From Crenotrichaceae bacterium (GTDB lineage Bacteria > Pseudomonadota > Gammaproteobacteria > Methylococcales > DRLZ01): a stretch of DNA of 12,465 bases. The notes under the pieces are model-generated. The model did no database searches. It was not told where the DNA came from and saw only the letters and a program-made list of their open reading frames with translations. The stretch covers positions 1 to 12,465 of the forward strand of contig DRLZ01000117.1 of assembly GCA_011322755.1 (NCBI GenBank), read 5' to 3'. Below, piece by piece: positions 7,061 through 12,465 of the stretch. Both the position numbers and the translations under genes were made by a program. The number at the start of each line of letters is the position of its first letter. Positions within the stretch are counted from its first letter, which is position 1.

Positions 7061-8368
7061 ATGAAGATTGATACAATCATCAAAGCTGGCTGGATTATTC
7101 CTGTCGTTCCTGAAAATCAGGTTTATCCAAAACATGCCATTGCTGTTTCAGATGGGAAAATCATTGATATTTTGCCCTGGCAGCTAGCTGACGATCAATT
7201 TGAGCCACAAACAACGATTGAATTATTTCAGCACTGTTTGCTCCCAGGTTTAATCAATGCCCATACCCATGCAGCCATGACCCTGATGCGAGGCATCGCT
7301 GACGACCTTGCTTTGATGGATTGGCTGCAAAATCATATCTGGCCGCTTGAACAACAATGGGTTGATGAAGATTTTGTCGCTGACGGGACTTGCCTGGCCA
7401 TTGCTGAAATGCTCCAGGCAGGTATTACCTGTTTCAATGATATGTATTTTTTCCCTGAAATTACCGCCCAATTCGCTCAGCAAATGGGTATTCGTGCCTG
7501 TATCGGCTTGATTCTGATTGATGCTGCAACCAACTGGGCACAAACACCGGATCAATACTTTTCCAAAGGTCTGGCACTACATGATCAGCTACGCGGCAAC
7601 CCATTCATTCGTACAGCGTTTGCACCACACGCCCCCTATACCGTGTGCGATACCAATCTGAAGCGCATGCGCGCCCTGGCGCATGAACTAGAAATCCCGA
7701 TTCACATGCATATCCATGAGACTGCAGATGAAGTGAATGAGGCAATGGCACGCAACGGCAAACGCCCTTTACAGCGATTATCGGAACTGGAGTTATTATC
7801 AGATTCTCTGATGGGTGTGCACATGGTTCATGTCACTGACGCTGAAATTGAGCAATACGCACAATCTGGTGCGCATATCGTCCATTGCCCATCATCAAAT
7901 CTTAAACTCGCATCCGGATTTTGTCCGGTTAATCAATTCCTAAATGCCGGTATCAATGTTGCACTGGGTACCGACAGTGCATCAAGCAATAACCAGCTGG
8001 ATATTCTCGGTGAGCTACGTTGTGCTGCGCTGCTTGGCAAGGCGGTTGCAAACGATGCCAGTGCAATCCCTGCCCATTCAGCGCTGGCAATGGCAACCAT
8101 TAATGGCGCCAAAGCGTTAGCGCTTGATGAAACAATCGGCTCACTGGAAAGCGGGAAAAGTGCTGACCTGATTGCAGTTGATATGGATACACTGGCAACC
8201 AGACCGATGTTTGATCCAATCTCTCAGCTGGTCTACGCAACCCAGCGTCACCAGGTTACTGATGTTTGGGTGGCAGGTCAGCATCGAGTACAATCTGGAC
8301 ACCTGACTGAAATTAATATCACTGATCTTAAGCAAAAGGTTGCAGACTGGCAACATCGATTGGCGTAA
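7061..8368 (+). CDS. mtaD: 5-methylthioadenosine (/S-adenosylhomocysteine) deaminase MtaD
   Basis: A 435-aa cytoplasmic metal-dependent amidohydrolase of the TRZ/ATZ family. Metal and catalytic landmarks are HTH (68-70), HAPYTVCD (190-197), HMHIHETADEV (215-225, with His217 and Glu220), MVHVTD (255-260) and GTDSASSNN (303-311, metal Asp305). The length and the C-terminal return to the beta-sandwich (DLIAVDMDTLATRPMFDP) are complete. Family members deaminate methylthioadenosine to methylthioinosine, or SAH to SIH. I recall the Pseudomonas aeruginosa orthologue, next to mtnA and ubiG, acting as the methylthioadenosine deaminase, and the same neighbourhood here supports that substrate. An in-frame TAA at 7052-7054 fixes ATG 7061 as the earliest start, although no Shine-Dalgarno is visible. 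A methylthioinosine phosphorylase, needed to link it to MtnA, is not in the window. Confidence 0.9.
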   Translation: MKIDTIIKAGWIIPVVPENQVYPKHAIAVSDGKIIDILPWQLADDQFEPQTTIELFQHCLLPGLINAHTHAAMTLMRGIADDLALMDWLQNHIWPLEQQWVDEDFVADGTCLAIAEMLQAGITCFNDMYFFPEITAQFAQQMGIRACIGLILIDAATNWAQTPDQYFSKGLALHDQLRGNPFIRTAFAPHAPYTVCDTNLKRMRALAHELEIPIHMHIHETADEVNEAMARNGKRPLQRLSELELLSDSLMGVHMVHVTDAEIEQYAQSGAHIVHCPSSNLKLASGFCPVNQFLNAGINVALGTDSASSNNQLDILGELRCAALLGKAVANDASAIPAHSALAMATINGAKALALDETIGSLESGKSADLIAVDMDTLATRPMFDPISQLVYATQRHQVTDVWVAGQHRVQSGHLTEINITDLKQKVADWQHRLA

Positions 8369-8434
8369 AATGGCAGGCGTAAAGTCGATGCCAATGAACA
8401 CAACACACTCACCTCGATTACCTCTTTCAACGGA

Positions 8435-9154
8435 ATGAAACACACCATGCACACTCAAACCAATGTCTACCCGGATGAAATCAGCAAATTTGGTGCGAAA
8501 GCCCAGCGTTGGTGGGATGAACAGGGAGAATTCAAAACACTGCATCAAATCAATCCGTTACGGCTGGATTTTATCTCTCAATCAGTCGCCATCAGTGATC
8601 AGCGTATTGTTGATGTAGGTTGTGGCGGCGGAATTCTCAGTGAAGCAATGGCTAAAGCTGGCGCTCATGTCACGGGAATTGACATGAGTGAAGATTTAAT
8701 TGACGTTGCTGAACTGCACAGTCTGGAAAGCGGTGTTAAACTCAATTACCAAACCATCAGCGTGGAACAATTTGCCGATCAAAATACCGGGACATTTGAT
8801 GTTGTTACCTGCATGGAAATGCTGGAACATGTTCCTGATCCTGGTTCGATTATTCAAGCATGTGCAAAACTGGTAAAACCGGGTGGAAAACTATTTTTTT
8901 CCACCCTCAACCGCAATCGCAAAGCCTGGTTACTGGCAATCGTTGGTGCTGAATATCTGTTGCAGATGCTGCCTAAAGGCACCCATGATTATCAGAAGTT
9001 TATCCGCCCTTCGGAACTCGCAAACATGGCGCGCCTTTCTGATCTGGCACTGCTGGATATGAAGGGTATCGAATACAACCCGATCACACGTCTTTTTTCA
9101 TTATCCGATAATGTTGATGTCAATTATCTGGCAGCCTACGAGAAAGCTGAATGA
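8435..9154 (+). CDS. ubiG: Ubiquinone biosynthesis O-methyltransferase UbiG
   Basis: UbiG performs both O-methylations of ubiquinone biosynthesis, using S-adenosylmethionine. It has 239 aa (E. coli about 240). The N-terminus [20 protein letters not shown] (15-34) and HQINPLRL (37-44) are family hallmarks. The SAM-binding motif I is [18 protein letters not shown] (59-76), the acidic loop is GIDMS (81-85), and [14 protein letters not shown] (123-136) and [16 protein letters not shown] (146-161) follow. The C-terminus has [10 protein letters not shown] (181-190) and YNPIT (214-218). ATG 8435 has a GGA almost touching it; ATG 8447, four codons in, has the same GGA 12 bases away, so the exact start is uncertain. 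The stop overlaps the mupP start as ATGA (9151-9154), indicating translational coupling. Confidence 0.96.
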   Translation: MKHTMHTQTNVYPDEISKFGAKAQRWWDEQGEFKTLHQINPLRLDFISQSVAISDQRIVDVGCGGGILSEAMAKAGAHVTGIDMSEDLIDVAELHSLESGVKLNYQTISVEQFADQNTGTFDVVTCMEMLEHVPDPGSIIQACAKLVKPGGKLFFSTLNRNRKAWLLAIVGAEYLLQMLPKGTHDYQKFIRPSELANMARLSDLALLDMKGIEYNPITRLFSLSDNVDVNYLAAYEKAE

Positions 9155-9822
9155 TACAACCGGGACGGATACGCACAGTGCTTTTCGACCTCGACGGAAC
9201 ACTGGTTAACACAGCGCCTGATCTGGTGAATGCTTTGAATGCTGTATTGGAGAAACACCAGCATCCGACGGTCTCCCTCAGCAATGTTGCGCCATATATA
9301 TCAACAGGCGCTGCAGGAATGCTTGGATTCGCGCTTGGTAATATTCCAGAGCAATACAAACAACAATTGGTAACTGAACTGGTTGATCATTATCATCTCA
9401 ATATCGCCAATCACAGTCACCTCTTCCCTGGCATGGAGATGGTTTTACAAGAACTTGAACAACACAACCTGAAGTGGGGCGTAGTCACCAATAAAATAAC
9501 CCGATTAACCCAATCACTGCTTGAGAAACTCGATCTGCACAAGCGCGCTGCCTGTATCATTAGTGGTGATACCACAAACTATTCAAAACCACACCCTGCC
9601 CCCTTGCTGGAAGCTTGCCGCATCACTGCCAGTTCACCGAGTCATTGTGTGTATATCGGTGATGCAAGAACCGATATTGAAGCTGCACAACGCGCAATGA
9701 TGCCATCACTGGCTGCAGCTTACGGTTTTATTCAAGCGGATGATTCACCACAGAGCTGGGACGCCAATGCCGTGGTTGATACTGCCAACCAGATACTCGA
9801 TTGGGTGATGCAACATGTCTGA
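9151..9822 (+). CDS. mupP: N-acetylmuramic acid 6-phosphate phosphatase MupP (HAD family, Gph-like)
   Basis: A 223-aa haloacid-dehalogenase phosphatase. Motif I is [14 protein letters not shown] (11-24; nucleophile Asp13 and acid/base Asp15). Motif II is VVTNK (111-115), motif III is Lys146 in SKPHP (145-149), and motif IV is [12 protein letters not shown] (168-179; Asp171, Asp175). The cap domain lies between about 20 and 90. Sequence alone does not separate MupP from phosphoglycolate phosphatase (Gph). The position directly after ubiG and before yciK is that of Pseudomonas mupP, which dephosphorylates MurNAc-6-phosphate in the cell-wall recycling bypass to UDP-MurNAc. That context decides the call. 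It overlaps ubiG by 4 bases and yciK by 8. Its ribosome site (GAGAAAG) lies inside ubiG. Confidence 0.83.
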   Translation: MIQPGRIRTVLFDLDGTLVNTAPDLVNALNAVLEKHQHPTVSLSNVAPYISTGAAGMLGFALGNIPEQYKQQLVTELVDHYHLNIANHSHLFPGMEMVLQELEQHNLKWGVVTNKITRLTQSLLEKLDLHKRAACIISGDTTNYSKPHPAPLLEACRITASSPSHCVYIGDARTDIEAAQRAMMPSLAAAYGFIQADDSPQSWDANAVVDTANQILDWVMQHV

Positions 9823-10615
9823 TCGCATTCACTCAGATCAATCACAGTTTGATCTGAATTTATGGAAACAGCCTATTGCAGAGACGGCGCTTGAAAACAA
9901 AGTTATTTTAATCAGTGGCGCAGCTGGTGACCTCGGCAGTCAACTTGCCAAAGACTGTGCTGCTTTGGGAGCAACGCTGGTGTTAATGGATAAAAATACC
10001 ACAAAGCTTGAACACGTATTTGATCATATCCTTGCTGCCGGACATCCCGAACCTGTTATTTGTCCTGTCGATTTTTTAGTCGCACAACCTGTAATCTATG
10101 TTGATCTACTGGCTCAATTAAGCGAACAATTCGGCGCATTACATGGTCTTATTCATTGTGCTGCCTTGTTTGACATGCCATCGCCTGTTATTGATATTGA
10201 TGCGATTGCATGGCAACAACAGATTCATGTCAACCTGACAGCAGCTTATTTGCTTACCACTCACTTATTACCGCTATTGCAGCAAACGGTTAACAGTCGT
10301 ATCATTTTCACATCAGATTCGGTTGCACGTCGCGGTTCGGCGTATTGGGGAGCATATGGAGTTGCCAAAGCAGGTCTGGAACAATTTGCTCATATCCTTG
10401 CAGAAGAACTGGAAAAAGCAGGAAAAGTCAGCGTCAATACTGTGATCCCAGGTCCAATTAACACACACTTGCGACACTGCGCTTACCCTGCTGAAAATAG
10501 ACAGAAACGCATCAATATTAATCGAATTACGCCATTTTATTTGCGTTTACTGGATAAAACAGGTGACCAGGTACACGGACAAATCATCGATGCACAAGCG
10601 CTGCTTGAAGCATAG
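9815..10615 (+). CDS. yciK: Short-chain dehydrogenase/reductase, YciK family
   Basis: A 266-aa classical Rossmann-fold SDR. The nucleotide-binding glycine motif is SGAAGDLG (34-41), with Asp39 where the usual TGxxxGxG has Gly, a variant seen in other SDRs. VDF (85-87) probably contacts the cofactor and HCAA (114-117) replaces the usual NNAG. The active site comprises the Ser167/Ser169 region in FTSDSVARRG (165-174), Tyr181 and Lys185 (YGVAK). GAYGVAKAGLEQF resembles the YciK consensus around the catalytic Tyr. NADP is the likely cofactor by family, but the substrate is unknown, as for YciK in general. It overlaps mupP by 8 bases with a GGTGA ribosome site inside mupP, so expression should be coupled to ubiG-mupP. 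The same gene order is known to me from Pseudomonas. Confidence 0.85.
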   Translation: MSDRIHSDQSQFDLNLWKQPIAETALENKVILISGAAGDLGSQLAKDCAALGATLVLMDKNTTKLEHVFDHILAAGHPEPVICPVDFLVAQPVIYVDLLAQLSEQFGALHGLIHCAALFDMPSPVIDIDAIAWQQQIHVNLTAAYLLTTHLLPLLQQTVNSRIIFTSDSVARRGSAYWGAYGVAKAGLEQFAHILAEELEKAGKVSVNTVIPGPINTHLRHCAYPAENRQKRININRITPFYLRLLDKTGDQVHGQIIDAQALLEA

Positions 10616-10627
10616 AGAGAAATAAAC

Positions 10628-11194
10628 ATGTTTAATCAACAATCAGAAAGCATTCAATTAACACGTGATGTAAATGTCGTCACAGTCCCCGATGGTCTCA
10701 CCACGACTTTACAAGAAGGTGAAACTGTCTCAATTATGCAGTCGTTAGGAAACAGCATTACTCTTACCACAATGCATGGGGGGATGGTACGACTTGCCGG
10801 GATCGATGCAGATGCTATTGGCAAACAACCTGTCACCACAGAAGGGCTAATCGATCAACAGGATGCAAAGTCACTGGAAGCAAACATCTGGAAGGTAATG
10901 GAAGGTATTTATGACCCGGAAATACCAGTCAACATTACCGAATTAGGACTAATTTATGAGGTTAATGTTACGCCTGTTGAGAATGAAAATAATGCAGAAT
11001 TACATGACGTCGACATTAAAATGACCCTTACAGCACCGGGCTGTGGTATGGGGCCGATATTACAAACAGATGTAGAATCAGCAATCAAACGTCTGGACGG
11101 TGTTGCCAGTGTTAAGGTCGAAGTTGTGTTTGACCCGCCATGGTCACGGGAAATGATGTCTGAGGCGGCTCAGCTACAATTGGGGATGTATTAG
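10628..11194 (+). CDS. sufT: Fe-S cluster maturation protein SufT (MIP18/DUF59 family)
   Basis: A 188-aa protein with an N-terminal SufT-specific beta domain (about 15-70, including EGETVSIMQSLGNSITL and HGGMVRL) followed by a MIP18/DUF59 domain (about 85-180). The latter has YDPEIPVNITELGLIY (95-110), the conserved Cys139 in LTAPGCGMGPIL (134-145), and VFDPPWSREMMSEAAQLQLGM (167-187). The last part matches the typical SufT C-terminus. SufT helps mature or protect Fe-S proteins in the cytoplasm and is often encoded in suf operons. Here no other suf gene is visible. It follows yciK by 12 bases with an AGAGAGA ribosome site (10614-10620), so it is probably the last member of the mtaD/ubiG unit. 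Both domains appear intact. Confidence 0.9.
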   Translation: MFNQQSESIQLTRDVNVVTVPDGLTTTLQEGETVSIMQSLGNSITLTTMHGGMVRLAGIDADAIGKQPVTTEGLIDQQDAKSLEANIWKVMEGIYDPEIPVNITELGLIYEVNVTPVENENNAELHDVDIKMTLTAPGCGMGPILQTDVESAIKRLDGVASVKVEVVFDPPWSREMMSEAAQLQLGMY

Positions 11195-11266
11195 CGATTC
11201 TCAATTATTCGGTAAACAATATTTCGCGATCTCACCACTCAATCACTCAAGAACAAAAAGATAATC

Positions 11267-12465
11267 ATGGATAACAAAAAAACAGCGATCATCATCGGTG
11301 CGGGCTCAGCAGGATTAATCGCAGCAAAAGAACTCAAAGAGCAAGGCATAGCTGTCACAATACTTGACAGCAACCCGCGTATAGCCGGTATCTGGAGTAA
11401 TTTACCGTGGAACACGTATACGTTAACATCATCTAAATGGGTGACTGAATATGGATGTTACCCAATGCCGGAAAGCTATGCTGACTTCGTCACCAACCAG
11501 GACATGATTGATTATCTGGTTTCATTTGCCGATCATTTTCAACTGACCTCTCTTATTCACTATAACGTTCAAGTCAAATCGATCAACAAAAACAGTGATC
11601 AGACATTCGATGTTGTAACAAACCATGGCAACCATGAACATGTTGACTTTGTTGTGGTTTGCACCGGACTTCATGGCACACCTTCAATTCCTGAGTTTGA
11701 CGGAATCAATGATTTCAAAGGCGAAGTGATACACAGTTCAAAATACAAAAATGCCAATGATTTCAAACATAAAAATGTCTTATGCATTGGTATGGGTGAA
11801 TCTGGTGTTGGACTGATTTCAGAGCTGGCGCCTGAGACCGAAAAACTGGTTGTGTCTTCATCAGGCGTTGCAGTGACGCCACGTGTCGTCAAAGGATCTC
11901 AAAACCCTTTTGACCAAATGCAGTTCTGGCAGATTGGTCGACACATGATTGGTTACCAGGAACTGCTCACCAGTGGTTTGAGCTGGTTTTATCGCAAGAT
12001 TCCCCGTACCCTCAAGAAAATCAACATCACTTTAAATCTTAAATTTTATTCCGACTATGGTGTCAAATTTGAAGAATATGAAAAATGGTTCCCACAAGCG
12101 CTGGTACCTCACCATTTTCATATCAAATTCTGGCCAAAACCAATGATTGAAAATATCAGTGGCAACCTGACACGTACATCTGCGCCGCCAGATGATATTT
12201 TCTACCTGATGAAGTCCGATCAAATTACACCAAAAGGTTCTGTTAAATCATTTGATGCCAACGGTGTATTTTTTGAAGATGGCAGTTATGAGAAGGTCGA
12301 CACTGTCATCCTCAATACTGGCTACAAACCCGGGGTATGCAGTATTGAATTCCCAAATCAGTGGCAGTACAACCACCTCGACCTGTTCAAAGGCTGTATT
12401 CATCCCGATATGCCGCATCTGGCTTTTGTCGGCATGGTAAGACCAACAGTCGGTTCAATTCCGGC
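11267..12465 (+). CDS. Flavin-containing monooxygenase, C-terminus beyond the window
   Basis: The frame is open from ATG 11267 to the end of the window, giving 399 codons without a stop. The FAD-binding GxGxxG is GAGSAG (11-16). The FMO-identifying motif FxGxxxHxxxY is exact at 150-160 (FKGEVIHSSKY). The NADPH-binding GxGxxG is GMGESG (175-180). ILNTGYKPG (348-356) matches the conserved late FMO motif, and LFKGCIHPDMPHLAFVGMV (373-391) resembles the typical C-terminal FMO segment. The enzyme should use FAD, NADPH and O2 to oxygenate a soft nucleophile (N or S) or act as a Baeyer-Villiger enzyme; the substrate cannot be inferred. The ribosome site is weak. It begins 72 bases after sufT with no visible terminator, so co-transcription is possible but unproven. 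Confidence 0.88.
   Translation, partial: MDNKKTAIIIGAGSAGLIAAKELKEQGIAVTILDSNPRIAGIWSNLPWNTYTLTSSKWVTEYGCYPMPESYADFVTNQDMIDYLVSFADHFQLTSLIHYNVQVKSINKNSDQTFDVVTNHGNHEHVDFVVVCTGLHGTPSIPEFDGINDFKGEVIHSSKYKNANDFKHKNVLCIGMGESGVGLISELAPETEKLVVSSSGVAVTPRVVKGSQNPFDQMQFWQIGRHMIGYQELLTSGLSWFYRKIPRTLKKINITLNLKFYSDYGVKFEEYEKWFPQALVPHHFHIKFWPKPMIENISGNLTRTSAPPDDIFYLMKSDQITPKGSVKSFDANGVFFEDGSYEKVDTVILNTGYKPGVCSIEFPNQWQYNHLDLFKGCIHPDMPHLAFVGMVRPTVGSIP

Noticed and set aside
6733..7071. Rightward 112-codon ORF upstream of mtaD
   Set aside because: Its first third is antisense to the protease signal region, it has no ribosome site, and it overlaps the mtaD start in another frame.

Overview
The window looks like chromosomal DNA of a moderately AT-rich gammaproteobacterium. 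The evidence is UbiG, HldE, SerS and the block mtnA / mtaD-ubiG-mupP-yciK, which I recall from Pseudomonas and relatives. Species and order cannot be fixed from the sequence. There is no transposase, integrase, phage gene, tRNA, rRNA or CRISPR array, and most genes are housekeeping.

Layout. Bases 1-87 hold the first 29 codons of nnr (NAD(P)H-hydrate repair), leftward. An AT-rich regulatory stretch (88-387) precedes a 44-codon ORF (388-522, rightward) encoding a candidate small membrane protein. A long imperfect hairpin (575-627) lies between that ORF and the converging hldE. A leftward block then runs, in transcription order, from a secreted retropepsin-like protease (6800-6009) to mtnA (5954-4887), an acyl-carrier-like protein (4586-4314), a crcB-type fluoride channel with an extra C-terminal membrane half (4206-3496), serS (3464-2187) and hldE (2105-681). 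From 7061 the genes run rightward: mtaD, ubiG, mupP, yciK, sufT, and a flavin-containing monooxygenase cut off by the window end. ubiG/mupP and mupP/yciK overlap, so translational coupling is likely.

How the genes relate. MtaD (methylthioadenosine deaminase) and MtnA (methylthioribose-1-phosphate isomerase) belong to methylthioadenosine salvage. They lie in divergent units flanking the protease. UbiG makes ubiquinone, MupP takes part in peptidoglycan recycling, HldE makes ADP-heptose for LPS and SerS charges tRNA-Ser. SufT is an Fe-S maturation factor placed here at the end of the ubiG unit.

The most notable item is the 90-residue protein at 4314-4586. Its N-terminal part matches the second half of an acyl carrier protein and its C-terminal part matches the first half, with the cut exactly at the phosphopantetheine serine, which is missing. 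An in-frame stop directly precedes its ATG, and the ORF stops immediately after the DLGID motif. It therefore reads as a natural, circularly permuted, serine-less ACP. Second-tier items are the enlarged CrcB, a secretin-N-like plus retropepsin fusion, the 44-aa ORF and two long inverted repeats.
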